Below are positions 7,665 to 16,768 of a stretch of DNA of 64,000 nucleotides, piece by piece; position 1 is the stretch's first letter; the number at the start of each line of letters is the position of its first letter. Source of the stretch: Parablautia muri (GTDB taxonomy: Bacteria > Bacillota > Clostridia > Lachnospirales > Lachnospiraceae); the NCBI RefSeq assembly GCF_009917485.1, contig NZ_QZDT01000004.1:114852-178851 (forward strand), given 5' to 3'. Under the pieces are notes generated by a model, which ran no database searches, was not told the origin of the DNA, and saw only the letters and a list, made by a program, of their open reading frames with translations. A program made the position numbers and the translations under genes.

Positions 7665-9551
7665 TTAATTTTTCAAAAACCAGACATTCATTTCTGTTAC
7701 GCCTCTGTTAGCCCAGGCGAAATAAGGAATCAGTTTTAAATTCGTCTGCTCCTTGTCCTGGCGGTAGAATCTGTATAATTCTTGAAAATCTTTGCGGATA
7801 ATAGTTGGTCCATTAAGTACAGGCATAGCTCTTTGACAGATTTCTTCCATGGAAATTTGAAAATCGGATGGGTTTTCGACTCTGACATCCCGTATGGAAA
7901 AATCGGGATTATCAATACCTTCCGCACAATAGACAAGGGGGCCCCTCACCACGGCAACCCGTCCGCACAGGTTAGGTACTCTAGGATTAGCCTCTATGAG
8001 CTGTACCTTCATATCCAGTTCCAAAGAAATGCAGTCGTTTGTCTTCCATGTGTGCAGGAGATGTGCATAGCCTTTTTCTAAGGAGGGATTTAGAGCTTCG
8101 CCGTTGATGCTCAGACGATAGGACTGGCACCAGCCAGGGATGCGCAGTGCAATGGTATAGCAGCCTTCTGATCTTGTCTTCAATTCTATTTTTCCATCAT
8201 AAGGATAATTGGTTTTCTGACACAGTTCTATCTCCTGATTTTTTGTTTTAACTTTGGTTTCGCCTTCCATATAGCAATGAACATAAACGGTATCTTCCGA
8301 TATGGAATACATGTAATCGGCAATTGAACCGATTGTGCGTATCAAATTAGGAGGACAACAAGAACAATCAAAAACTTTTACTCGTTCCAGAATAGGAAGA
8401 TGCTCCCGGATATCCTCTTTTCTGGTTTGGTTGAACTCGTTTCTCTTTGGGGATGCAGTCAGTGGATTTTCATAGAAAAATTTATCACCGGATAGGGATA
8501 TACCACTTAACATCGTATTATAAAGAGCTAATTCCGCGTAATCGGCATATTTTCGATCCGCGTCAATTAACCACATCCGCCGGCAGAACATTGCCAAAGC
8601 AATAGAAGCACAAGTCTCATTATAAGTGGTGACTTCCGGCAGATGATAATCAAAGGTGAAAGATTCTTCCCGATATGTAGTGCCAACACCGCCGGTAATG
8701 TGCATGCGCTTTTTCACAATATTTTCAAAGAGTGTTTCACAGGCCCTTGTCATCTCATCTTCCTGGTTTAAAAGAGCTAAATCAGCCATACCACAGCATT
8801 GGTAAAGCAGGCGTACCGAGTGTCCTTCCGCGGTTTTTTGCTCCCGGACAGGCAGGTGGGACTGGAAGGCAGCTAAGTCCCGGTCATTGTTTTCTCGGTC
8901 CTTTTGACTGCGACCCCGGTTATCTATAAAATATTCCGCCAGCTTTTTGTAGCGATCTTCTCCTGTGAATTGATAAAGCTTTACTAAAGCAAGTTCTATT
9001 TCCTGATGGCCCGGCGTATCGAAAGCAGCGGAGTGGTCTATGCGGAAAACCCGATCAATATAATCAATATAACGAATTGCGATATCCAGCATTTTCCGTT
9101 TTCCAACAGCTTCATAGTATGCCAGCGCCCCTTCCACCAGATGACCAGCGCAGTATAATTCATGGTCCAGCCTTCTGGTAAATCTGGCTTTGGGCTCCAC
9201 TGTGGTGAAATAGGTGTTTAGATATCCGTCTTCTGTCTGCAGCTTTTCCATCCGCTCCACAAGCATATCCATTTTATCTTCTAGAGCGTTATCCCGTTTT
9301 TTTTGCAGATAGTATGCCACGCCCTCCATCCACTTTGTAATGTCGGAATCCCAGAAAATATGCGGTCTAAAAGGCATTCCTTCCTTCCAGTCCCCTTTGA
9401 GAGAGGCAAATCTTCCGGTTTCATCAAAGCGATCATAAACTGCGTCAATGGTTACATCACGCACCAGCTTTTGCTGTGTGTTCCAAAAACCTCCTGTGAT
9501 TTTTGTGCGGTCATAGCCCACCGGCTTTCCGTCATATTTTTTCATGCTCAT
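7665..9551 (-). CDS. GH127 beta-L-arabinofuranosidase
   Basis: This 628-residue protein has no signal peptide, so it is cytoplasmic. Family GH127 releases beta-L-arabinofuranose from short arabino-oligosaccharides using a zinc-bound Cys nucleophile. The expected residues are present: Glu296 (REESF), Glu312 and Cys314 (YNETC), and Cys398/Cys399 (SCCPPN), with the same spacing as in HypBA1 of Bifidobacterium longum. It is the last gene of the minus-strand operon, after a second GH127-like enzyme and an ABC importer, consistent with intracellular hydrolysis of imported oligosaccharides. Confidence 0.92.
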   Translation of the reverse strand: MSMKKYDGKPVGYDRTKITGGFWNTQQKLVRDVTIDAVYDRFDETGRFASLKGDWKEGMPFRPHIFWDSDITKWMEGVAYYLQKKRDNALEDKMDMLVERMEKLQTEDGYLNTYFTTVEPKARFTRRLDHELYCAGHLVEGALAYYEAVGKRKMLDIAIRYIDYIDRVFRIDHSAAFDTPGHQEIELALVKLYQFTGEDRYKKLAEYFIDNRGRSQKDRENNDRDLAAFQSHLPVREQKTAEGHSVRLLYQCCGMADLALLNQEDEMTRACETLFENIVKKRMHITGGVGTTYREESFTFDYHLPEVTTYNETCASIALAMFCRRMWLIDADRKYADYAELALYNTMLSGISLSGDKFFYENPLTASPKRNEFNQTRKEDIREHLPILERVKVFDCSCCPPNLIRTIGSIADYMYSISEDTVYVHCYMEGETKVKTKNQEIELCQKTNYPYDGKIELKTRSEGCYTIALRIPGWCQSYRLSINGEALNPSLEKGYAHLLHTWKTNDCISLELDMKVQLIEANPRVPNLCGRVAVVRGPLVYCAEGIDNPDFSIRDVRVENPSDFQISMEEICQRAMPVLNGPTIIRKDFQELYRFYRQDKEQTNLKLIPYFAWANRGVTEMNVWFLKN

Positions 9552-9617
9552 ATTAGATGTTGATCCTTTCTTTAATTTTAAAATATAAGAGTATCGGTTC
9601 AGTAAGGCTGACCGTTC

Positions 9618-11492
9618 TTATTCATAGTATGGGAACTGGGAAATTCTAAGCTTGGTGCACCCAAAAGGAATCAGGGAAATCATCTTTTTTTCCCGGTCGC
9701 CCATAATCGGGCTTTGGGGAATTTCCCGTGCATCCCCATTTTTTTGTGTCCATTCCTCCACCTGGCATGCCTCGACTTTTAAACGTACAGGAGGCTGTTT
9801 TTTGGAGAAAGGAATATCTGTCAATTCCTGTTCTTCCAGCTGACAGGGCAGAGCGCTGTTAAGCGCATAATTCCATGGACTTTCGGGGAAAACATAATAA
9901 TCCTTCACACCTGCTACCTCTTTTTTTATTTCCCATCGTTCCTTCATGTCCAATCCATATACCAAGGGCCCGCGCTCCACTGCCAAAGTGCCTTGATGCC
10001 AAAAGGACGCAAATTCTTTCATTTCCAAACGTACCTGAATTTGTTCGCCTTCACGGAAGGCTTTTTCCACAAGAATAAACCGGCCCTCATCTTGCCAAGT
10101 AAGTTTTGCTCCTTTGCAGATGATCTGTGGGCGCTTACACCAGGAAGGAATGCGGATTTTTACAGCTATAGGCTGGGCAGGGGCTTGCTGAAACCGGTAC
10201 AGCAAACGATCGCGGAAAGGGTATTTTGTATGCAGGGTAAGGATGACTCTCTCACTGCATAAGGTAGTATCTATAGTGGAAGGTGCAAGAACCATATTTA
10301 CCAGTGTGCTCTCTCCCTCCCGCAGCCAAAGGGAATGAACGAATTTAGGCCATCCCTGGTGCATATTAGCCGTACAGCATCCGAAATTAGGCTCTAAGCC
10401 AAAAACGGTGGAATCCTCATCGTTATTAAACCACGGGCGTTTCCGGTCATCCGCCATGATTTGGTTTGCCTGCTGCAGATATTGGTGTTCCATAAAATCC
10501 TCTGTGATAGTGGCCGGTAATGCGTTATAAGCCAGGCGTTCCATCAAATCCCCATACCAGGCATCTCCAAATACCTCTATCAGGGACTGCAGACTGAACA
10601 TGTACTCTACTACAGAGCACAATTCGGAGCCCTGGGAAGGGTGGGAGCCGGCTAAATGTTCATCGCCATTGATACATCCTGACACAACGCCATGCTTATG
10701 GATGACTTCCTTTATGCCTTCTTTGGCAATGCGGGCATACTCTTGATCATTATAGAGTACGGCCTTTAGGGCAGGATGCTTAAATCCCATAGTGACGTTA
10801 ACAATATGGGTCTCGTGATAGGGAGAAATATTGCTGATAATATCCTTGGATAAATGCTTGATGATATCCCAATTGATATAATCCTTTGCAGGACGGGGAA
10901 AGGGAAGGTCTTTCAAATAATCAGACCAATCATACCCATTTTGATCTATTTCTTTTAACCATTCCAAAATCTGGGTATCATTAGTTTTTTCGTAAAGCCA
11001 TTTCCCTACATAAAGCAAATCAGGCACTCGAGCTTTTGACCAGCTTTGCAATTTGGTGGTTTTAACTAACCTGGCCATATATTGCAGATAATTTCTTACA
11101 AAAGGTACAACGCGTTTATCCTCGGTTATCTCCTCATATTGTATTAAGACTTTCAGCATAACATAACGCGACCACTGCTCGTTCCAGGTGGATAAAGGGC
11201 CAAAATTTCCTGTTTCATCCTGACTGCCCAGGGTCCATTCCACAAATTTCATACAAATTTCCCAGTGCTTTCTGTCATCCAGGTAATAAGACAGGGGAAG
11301 CAGGCCGTCTAGATAGTAAGGCGCCCGCTCCCAGCTTTCACCTGTCCCGCCAAGCCATCCGGAATAGCAGCCAACGCTGTCCCAGATATCATATAATTTG
11401 CCGCTTAAACCATTCATTTGGATTTTTAGCTGCTCATAAAGCCAGCCGGTGGGTTTTACCTCTGTTATAGGTATTCTACTATATTTTTTCAT
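9618..11492 (-). CDS. GH127-superfamily glycoside hydrolase
   Basis: The 624-residue cytoplasmic protein belongs to the PF07944 (DUF1680/GH127) fold but is distant from the other two copies here. It retains the zinc-site pattern: Glu290 and Cys292 in SELC, and Cys372/Cys373 in FGCCTANMHQGWPKF, which replaces the CCPPN of classical GH127. The WERAPYYLDGLLPLSYYLDD block near residue 54 is typical of this branch. It probably acts on another L-arabinofuranoside or a related linkage imported by the same transporter. The exact CAZy family (127, 146 or unassigned) cannot be fixed by eye. Confidence 0.82.
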   Translation of the reverse strand: MKKYSRIPITEVKPTGWLYEQLKIQMNGLSGKLYDIWDSVGCYSGWLGGTGESWERAPYYLDGLLPLSYYLDDRKHWEICMKFVEWTLGSQDETGNFGPLSTWNEQWSRYVMLKVLIQYEEITEDKRVVPFVRNYLQYMARLVKTTKLQSWSKARVPDLLYVGKWLYEKTNDTQILEWLKEIDQNGYDWSDYLKDLPFPRPAKDYINWDIIKHLSKDIISNISPYHETHIVNVTMGFKHPALKAVLYNDQEYARIAKEGIKEVIHKHGVVSGCINGDEHLAGSHPSQGSELCSVVEYMFSLQSLIEVFGDAWYGDLMERLAYNALPATITEDFMEHQYLQQANQIMADDRKRPWFNNDEDSTVFGLEPNFGCCTANMHQGWPKFVHSLWLREGESTLVNMVLAPSTIDTTLCSERVILTLHTKYPFRDRLLYRFQQAPAQPIAVKIRIPSWCKRPQIICKGAKLTWQDEGRFILVEKAFREGEQIQVRLEMKEFASFWHQGTLAVERGPLVYGLDMKERWEIKKEVAGVKDYYVFPESPWNYALNSALPCQLEEQELTDIPFSKKQPPVRLKVEACQVEEWTQKNGDAREIPQSPIMGDREKKMISLIPFGCTKLRISQFPYYE

Positions 11493-11573
11493 GTATTATC
11501 CTCCATATCGCCAATACAAATTTAGAGATGGTATGTTCAGAGTGGCTTTTATCTTTATCTAAGCAAACGGATT

Positions 11574-12398
11574 TCATTTCACAGCTCCGCTCATCATGCC
11601 CTTTACAAAATGCTTTTGTAACAGTAAAAACAGAACAAGAATCGGCACCATTCCCACAATAGCTCCGGAGGTCAAGGTACCCCAGTTTACCGATGTTTCA
11701 GCAGAGAGCATGTCAACCAGCCCTACGTTGAAGGTTTTCATAGAGCTGCCGCCAAAGGTAAGGCCGATGGTGTAATCATTCCAGGTATTGTAGGCGGCGT
11801 ATACAATTACGGTAATTGCGCCAGGCAGGGCCAAAGGGCAATAAATACTTCGGAAGATGGCAAAGCTGCTAGCTCCGTCCATAAGGGCTGCCTCTCGCAG
11901 AGCGTCCGGAACCATGTCAAAAGAGCTTTTCATCATCAAAACGCAAAACGGTGTCTGAAAGGTTGCATAAATCAATACCATTCCCCAGACAGTTCCCAGA
12001 AGATTTAAGTCGGACAAAGTATTATAAAGGGGGACCATTAAAGCCTGGGCAGGGACCATAATAGTAAAAAGAATCATGGCAGTCCACAGTTTAGACCCCA
12101 AGATTTTCAGTTTTGAAAAAGCAAATCCGGCCAACACGGAAACAATAGTTACCACCAATATTGTAAAAATACAAATCTGAAATGAATTTTTCAAATAGAA
12201 AAAGAAAATGCCGTCTTTATATTGAAACAGAGAAACATAATTTTCTGAAGTTGCTACATGGGGAAAGAGACTGACTCCTCCATAGAGTTCCTTCTGGGTC
12301 TTGATGGAAGTAACCAGCGCCCAATAAATTGGCATAAGCCAAATTATTCCCAAAATGATATTTAATAAAATAATAATACTTTTACTTCTTTTCTTCAT
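11574..12398 (-). CDS. Sugar ABC transporter permease, MalG type
   Basis: This 274-residue inner-membrane permease of a CUT1 importer has about six membrane segments. The EAA loop that contacts the ATPase is visible at about residues 167-187 (DALREAALMDGASSFAIFRS), and the family ending LLLQKHFVKGMMSGAVK is present. It lies 12 bases after the partner permease and upstream of two GH127-type enzymes, so an arabinose-containing oligosaccharide is the likely cargo. No ATPase is in the operon. Confidence 0.92.
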   Translation of the reverse strand: MKKRSKSIIILLNIILGIIWLMPIYWALVTSIKTQKELYGGVSLFPHVATSENYVSLFQYKDGIFFFYLKNSFQICIFTILVVTIVSVLAGFAFSKLKILGSKLWTAMILFTIMVPAQALMVPLYNTLSDLNLLGTVWGMVLIYATFQTPFCVLMMKSSFDMVPDALREAALMDGASSFAIFRSIYCPLALPGAITVIVYAAYNTWNDYTIGLTFGGSSMKTFNVGLVDMLSAETSVNWGTLTSGAIVGMVPILVLFLLLQKHFVKGMMSGAVK

Positions 12399-12410
12399 CC
12401 GCGCCCCTTT

Positions 12411-13337
12411 CTAATCTGTTGCATCTTTCATAACAGCAAATTGAAAATAACTTAAAACAGCGAGAATAACCAATAAAATCATAGACATTGCCGCACCGTA
12501 CCCGAATTTAAAGTGTCTGAAAGAAGTCTCGTAGATATAGTAAACGGCAGTTTGTGTTTTAGAGGATGGCCCGCCGGCAGTCATAATCTTAAACTGTTCA
12601 AAGGCAAGAACCGAACCAATAATGGAGATAACCATAGATAGTGCTATTGTAGGGCGGATCAAGGGTAAAGTGATACGGAAAAACTGTTGTATCTTATTGG
12701 CCCCATCAATACTTGCCGACTGATAAATTTCGTCATCCACAGACTGAAATGCCCCAAGAAGCATCAGCATGCTGAAACCCGACATTTTCCAGGTAACCAT
12801 TGCGCAGACTGCTGGAAGAGAGGTTTTTGGCAAATGCATCCAGGCAATTGGCGTATCTACAATTCCTATGGATAACAGCAGATGGTTGAGGACACCGTAT
12901 AATTCGTTGTATATCCACAGCCATATATCTGCACTGGCTGTCATAGAAATAACCACCGGCATAAAATAAATGGTTCGGAATATACCGACCCCCTTGAACT
13001 TTTGGTTTACTAATATTGCCATGGCAAAGGCCACAAGAAACAGCATTGGTGTTACGAGCAATGCGTATTCCATTGTGAATAAGAGTGAATGCAGGAATTT
13101 TTTATCCTGAAAAGCCTGTATGAAATTTTTTATGCCAATAAACGCTTTTTCCCCAAGCAATGGCCAGTTATAAAGAGACATGTAGAGAGATTTTACGAAA
13201 GGTATTGCAAAAAATGTAATATTTATTGCCAGCAATGGTAAAACAAAAAACATATTTGTAAAGTTTTTTCGCATGGCTCTCCGGCTTTTTGTCGGCAAAC
13301 CGCCCCCCTGAGCGTGACAGTGTTTGAGTCTTGTCAT
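12411..13337 (-). CDS. Sugar ABC transporter permease, MalF/UgpA type
   Basis: This 308-residue permease has six hydrophobic segments and an EAA-like loop near residues 208-225 (IYQSASIDGANKIQQFFR). ATG 13337 has AGGGGG eight bases upstream. An alternative ATG at 13274 (MRKNFTNMFFVLPLL), with GGAG upstream, would remove an unusual 21-residue N-terminal extension. Part of that extension is encoded by a 17-base word that also occurs in the tandem repeats at 27307. It forms the import pore with the next gene. Confidence 0.9.
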   Translation of the reverse strand: MTRLKHCHAQGGGLPTKSRRAMRKNFTNMFFVLPLLAINITFFAIPFVKSLYMSLYNWPLLGEKAFIGIKNFIQAFQDKKFLHSLLFTMEYALLVTPMLFLVAFAMAILVNQKFKGVGIFRTIYFMPVVISMTASADIWLWIYNELYGVLNHLLLSIGIVDTPIAWMHLPKTSLPAVCAMVTWKMSGFSMLMLLGAFQSVDDEIYQSASIDGANKIQQFFRITLPLIRPTIALSMVISIIGSVLAFEQFKIMTAGGPSSKTQTAVYYIYETSFRHFKFGYGAAMSMILLVILAVLSYFQFAVMKDATD

Positions 13338-13423
13338 AAATATACCCCCTGCCCGTTTTAACAGGCATTTATTAAATTTGATTGATAATTTTTATATTTT
13401 TATAGGATTGGTAAGTCCTTTCG

Positions 13424-13462
13424 AAAAAGCCGCCGCATTCCGCTGTTTCGGCGAAATGCGGC
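13424..13462 (-). terminator. Stem-loop between binding-protein and permease genes
   Basis: On the minus strand a 12-bp stem (13451-13462 with 13432-13443, one mismatch, seven-base loop) is followed by a GGC and a run of five T. It lies in the 183-base gap after the binding-protein stop. Such partial terminators or mRNA-stabilising hairpins let the binding protein be made in excess over the permeases. Confidence 0.65.
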
Positions 13463-13520
13463 AAACATATGAATCATTAAGCCCAATAATAAATGTATTA
13501 GCGTTTCATGTCAAAGCGCC

Positions 13521-14858
13521 CTATTCTGAGAGCAGGGCATCAATTTCTTCTTTTGCGTCAGAGAAAGCTTCTTCGGGCGTTTTTTCCTGGTTCAAAGCAT
13601 ACTGCACCGCATCGATCCAGGGGGTGTACATTTCGTTATATTTTAAACTATAAGGAGCCTCCCCTACTTCTAATGCCTGGCGCAATATGTCATACTCCTC
13701 ATGAGAACCGAAAATGTCGTTTTCAAACATGTCGGAACGGGCAGGAATGTTTCCGTATGCTGCCAGTTGATCTACCTGCACTTCCTTACTGAGGCAGTAT
13801 TGTACGAACTGCCACGCCTCATCAGGCATATCGGTGTCTGCTAAGATTGCGATACTGTCTCCGCCTGAGAAGGATGAGTATTTATTTCCGTCAGGAGAAG
13901 GAATCAGCGCACAGCCCGCATTGAAATCATATCCGTCATTTACAATGGTGCCTACTGCCGAGCTACCTTGGACAATCATAGCTGCTTTCTGGGCCTTAAA
14001 TGCATCTTCGGTTGCGGTCCAGTCATAAGATGTGATACTCTGTGGCGTTACGTTGTATTCGTAAATCATATCGGTAATAAACTGCAAAGCTTCTACTGCT
14101 TCGGGCTGATTTAATAGGGATTCTTTACCGTCCTCGCTGGTAAATTCACCGCCATTACACCAAATATATGGACAGAAAGTAAACATCATGCCGCCCGCAT
14201 CGGATGCTGAGAACATATAACCGTATACATCATCATTGGTACATGCCTGTGCCGCTGCAATCAGCTCGTCCCAGGTTTTCGGAGGATTTTCCGGATCCAG
14301 ACCATTTGCCTCAAAAATATCTTTATTGTAAAGCAGAACACTTACATCCGGTGCAAAAGGAACCGCATACTGTTTTCCCTCATAGGAGGAAAGGTCTAAC
14401 AGGCCGCCCGAGAATGTGTCTTTAAAGTCGGAGGCTGCAAATTCTTCGGTAATATCTTTTAGTGCGCCAATGGAAGAATAATAAGGTACCAGCACGCAGT
14501 CAATGGAAACAATGTCCGGTACGTTTCCGGAGGATAAAGCAAGGGCCAAATCATCCGACATGTCAGAGGGTTCGGAGACATTTACGGCAATGCCTGTAGT
14601 TGCAGTAAAATTTTTCGCTGCTTCTGTTACTTCATCATAATATGAGTTTCTCACCCATACCTCAAGACTTTTTCCATCTTCTGAACTTTCTGTATTGCCA
14701 GCATTATTTGTGCTGTCTGCGCCTGAAGACTCCGTATTATCAGCTGAAGCCGCGTCCTGTGACCCTGAAGTGCTCTCCCCTTTATTGGAATTTCCACAAG
14801 CGGCCAATCCAAGAGCCATGGAAAATACCAACAAACTAACCAGTAATTTCTTTTTCAT
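13521..14858 (-). CDS. Sugar-binding lipoprotein of the ABC importer
   Basis: This 445-residue extracellular solute-binding protein (family 1) has a lipoprotein signal ending in LAAC with Cys21 as the lipidated residue. A low-complexity Ser/Asn/Glu linker of about 45 residues follows, then the binding domain (LEVWVRNSYYDEVTEAAKNF onward). It captures the sugar outside the membrane and delivers it to the MalF/MalG-type pair downstream. It is the first gene of the operon, with a stem-loop after it. The divergent AraC gene lies 330 bases away. Confidence 0.92.
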   Translation of the reverse strand: MKKKLLVSLLVFSMALGLAACGNSNKGESTSGSQDAASADNTESSGADSTNNAGNTESSEDGKSLEVWVRNSYYDEVTEAAKNFTATTGIAVNVSEPSDMSDDLALALSSGNVPDIVSIDCVLVPYYSSIGALKDITEEFAASDFKDTFSGGLLDLSSYEGKQYAVPFAPDVSVLLYNKDIFEANGLDPENPPKTWDELIAAAQACTNDDVYGYMFSASDAGGMMFTFCPYIWCNGGEFTSEDGKESLLNQPEAVEALQFITDMIYEYNVTPQSITSYDWTATEDAFKAQKAAMIVQGSSAVGTIVNDGYDFNAGCALIPSPDGNKYSSFSGGDSIAILADTDMPDEAWQFVQYCLSKEVQVDQLAAYGNIPARSDMFENDIFGSHEEYDILRQALEVGEAPYSLKYNEMYTPWIDAVQYALNQEKTPEEAFSDAKEEIDALLSE

Positions 14859-15071
14859 TTTTTCTCCTTTCCTTGTCGAAAGCTTTGTGTAAAGTTATCG
14901 ACATTGTGACTATAAATGGTATCCAATGTTGTAAATGTTTGTATACATTCGCCAAACTATAGTGAATAGTATATTTATTTTTATATAAAAATTATACAGT
15001 GATTTTAGCAAAAAAATGTAATATAATTATCAAATGTAATAACAAAAAATTTGCATTTGTTTGAATCAATA

Positions 15072-15100
15072 TTGAAAAAAAAGTGCATTTTAGTTATAAT
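15072..15100 (+). promoter_or_regulatory. Promoter of the AraC regulator gene
   Basis: TTGAAA (15072-15077) and TATAAT (15095-15100) are separated by exactly 17 bases. It lies in the 330-base AT-rich region between the divergent binding-protein operon and this regulator. No equally clear promoter was found for the minus-strand operon. Confidence 0.7.
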
Positions 15101-15110
15101 TGATATTACA

Positions 15111-15131
15111 AAATTAGCATTTTGCTAATTT
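15111..15131. promoter_or_regulatory. Inverted repeat downstream of the araC-like promoter
   Basis: AAATTAGC (15111-15118) and GCTAATTT (15124-15131) are perfect inverted repeats around five bases. They begin about four bases after the expected start site of the regulator transcript, where a bound protein would block transcription. It could be an autoregulatory operator or a short mRNA hairpin. Confidence 0.45.
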
Positions 15132-15188
15132 TTACAGTTTTTATATTATGAAAGCATATGGGTCAGAGCTAAACGGGAGATAATTTTC

Positions 15189-16082
15189 ATGTCATTTATT
15201 AATATCCATATACCCCCATTCCCATGGTATTCCCATTCCGGAAATGCCATATACCGACCAGGCGATAAGCATAATGCCCGCAAAGGGCTGGGTTTTTTTG
15301 ACTTGATTATGGTTGAGATGGGAACACTTTATTTGCAGGTTGGAGAAAAAGAATTTATAATTCCCCCCAGTCATACACTGTTGATACCGCCCAATACACC
15401 CCACCAGGGCAGCCGGATTTGCACTGAAAAAACACTTTTTCACTGGCTGCATTTTAATACGGAGGAGACTTTTGAAATTTCGGACATTTCATATCGTCTG
15501 CCCTGGAGGCCTAATACGGATTTTAAAGATAACAAATATGTTTTGTCCTTTTTGCAGGATCAAAAACTTCCGGAGGGAACCGCGCAAAATGCGCTCTCTA
15601 TTATGCATCAGCTGGAAAGACGTTCTATTGATTTCTTTACGAACTCCCGCACAAATATTGATTCGGATAATAACCTTTTCCGCCAGCAGGAGCTGCTTAT
15701 GCGTCTTTTAAATCTTTTGGCGGTTACGCCGGACACTTCCAATGACAACAGTATTGCCTATTCTGCTCTGCAATATTTTAATTTCCACTATGCGGAGCAG
15801 ATTACGATTGAGGGTTTATCTAAAATTTTAAACTGCCATCCTACGCATCTAATTCGATGCGTTAAAAAGCAATATGAACTGACACCAAACCAGATGTTAA
15901 ATAAGGTCCGGCTGGAAAACGCCTGCGGTTTGTTGAAAGACCCCTATCTTTCTATCACCACTATTGCCTATTCGGTTGGTTTTTCTTCCGCATCCTATTT
16001 TTGTAAGCAGTTTAAGAATTATTATCAATGTACACCGAAAGAATTCAGGGAGCGCTTTTCGAGGGGTGAATATAGTTTATAA
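15189..16082 (+). CDS. AraC-family transcriptional regulator
   Basis: This 297-residue protein has an N-terminal cupin-like sugar-binding domain (about 20-110, with HTLLIPPNTPHQG). Its C-terminal AraC double helix-turn-helix spans about 200-290, with ITIEGLSKILNCHPTHLIRC and the family signature SVGFSSASYFCKQFKNYYQ. It is divergent from the importer/arabinofuranosidase operon at 7665-14858 and is most simply its sugar-responsive activator. An ATG after a GGGAGATAATTTTC ribosome site is used. Confidence 0.9.
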   Translation: MSFINIHIPPFPWYSHSGNAIYRPGDKHNARKGLGFFDLIMVEMGTLYLQVGEKEFIIPPSHTLLIPPNTPHQGSRICTEKTLFHWLHFNTEETFEISDISYRLPWRPNTDFKDNKYVLSFLQDQKLPEGTAQNALSIMHQLERRSIDFFTNSRTNIDSDNNLFRQQELLMRLLNLLAVTPDTSNDNSIAYSALQYFNFHYAEQITIEGLSKILNCHPTHLIRCVKKQYELTPNQMLNKVRLENACGLLKDPYLSITTIAYSVGFSSASYFCKQFKNYYQCTPKEFRERFSRGEYSL

Positions 16083-16144
16083 ATATTTCATTTATAACAA
16101 TTATCTTTGTGCTTTTGGATGGAAAGGATTAAAAATCAGGAAAA

Positions 16145-16648
16145 ATGACAGAGCAGGAAAAGTACATGAAGCAAGCCATAGGGCAGGCTATGAAAGCTTA
16201 TGAGTTGGGGGAAGTGCCCATTGGGTGCATAATCGTCTATGAGGGGAAAGTGATAGGGCGGGGATATAACCGCAGGAATACGGATAAGAATACCCTGGCC
16301 CATGCGGAGATTACTGCCATTAAAAAGGCCAGTAAAAAGATAGGAGACTGGCGGCTAGAAGGATGCACGCTTTATGTAACCCTTGAGCCCTGCCAGATGT
16401 GCGCGGGAGCGATTGTACAGGCAAGGATTGACGAGGTGGTTATGGGAAGCATGAATCCCAAAGCAGGATGTGGTGGTTCTATATTAAATATTTTGGAGAT
16501 GCCGGAATTTAACCATCAGGTGAAGGTTACAAGGGGGGTACTTGAGGAGGAGTGCTCTCAAATGCTGACCCGCTTTTTTAAGGAGTTGCGGGTACGCAAT
16601 AAAATAGAGAAGGAACAAAAGAAATTGGCTGACCGGCCCATAGAATAA
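16145..16648 (+). CDS. tadA: tRNA-specific adenosine deaminase TadA
   Basis: This 167-residue cytidine-deaminase-fold enzyme deaminates A34 of tRNA-Arg(ACG) to inosine so that one tRNA reads three codons. The zinc site is complete, with His and the catalytic Glu in LAHAEITAI at about 54-62 and the two Cys in PCQMCAGAI at about 85-93. The AGGAAAA ribosome site lies just before the ATG. In many Clostridia tadA sits close to the SRP RNA and dnaX; here the SRP RNA is 9 kb upstream and dnaX far downstream. Confidence 0.93.
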   Translation: MTEQEKYMKQAIGQAMKAYELGEVPIGCIIVYEGKVIGRGYNRRNTDKNTLAHAEITAIKKASKKIGDWRLEGCTLYVTLEPCQMCAGAIVQARIDEVVMGSMNPKAGCGGSILNILEMPEFNHQVKVTRGVLEEECSQMLTRFFKELRVRNKIEKEQKKLADRPIE

Positions 16649-16649
16649 G

Positions 16650-16726
16650 ACTGAGGCTGTTGTAAAATAGCTGCTATATACAGAATAAAATTTTTGTATA
16701 TAACCGGTATTTGCAACAGCCTCAGT
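16650..16726. terminator. Nested inverted repeat between convergent genes
   Basis: ACTGAGGCTGTTG (16650-16662) pairs perfectly with CAACAGCCTCAGT (16714-16726). Within the loop TATATACA pairs with TGTATATA. It lies between the convergent tadA and MATE genes and may end both transcripts, although no good T-run follows. A palindromic small insertion is the alternative. Confidence 0.5.
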
Positions 16727-16768
16727 ATATATTAAGAATGGATGCCCGTTGCATGCCATAGCATAATA

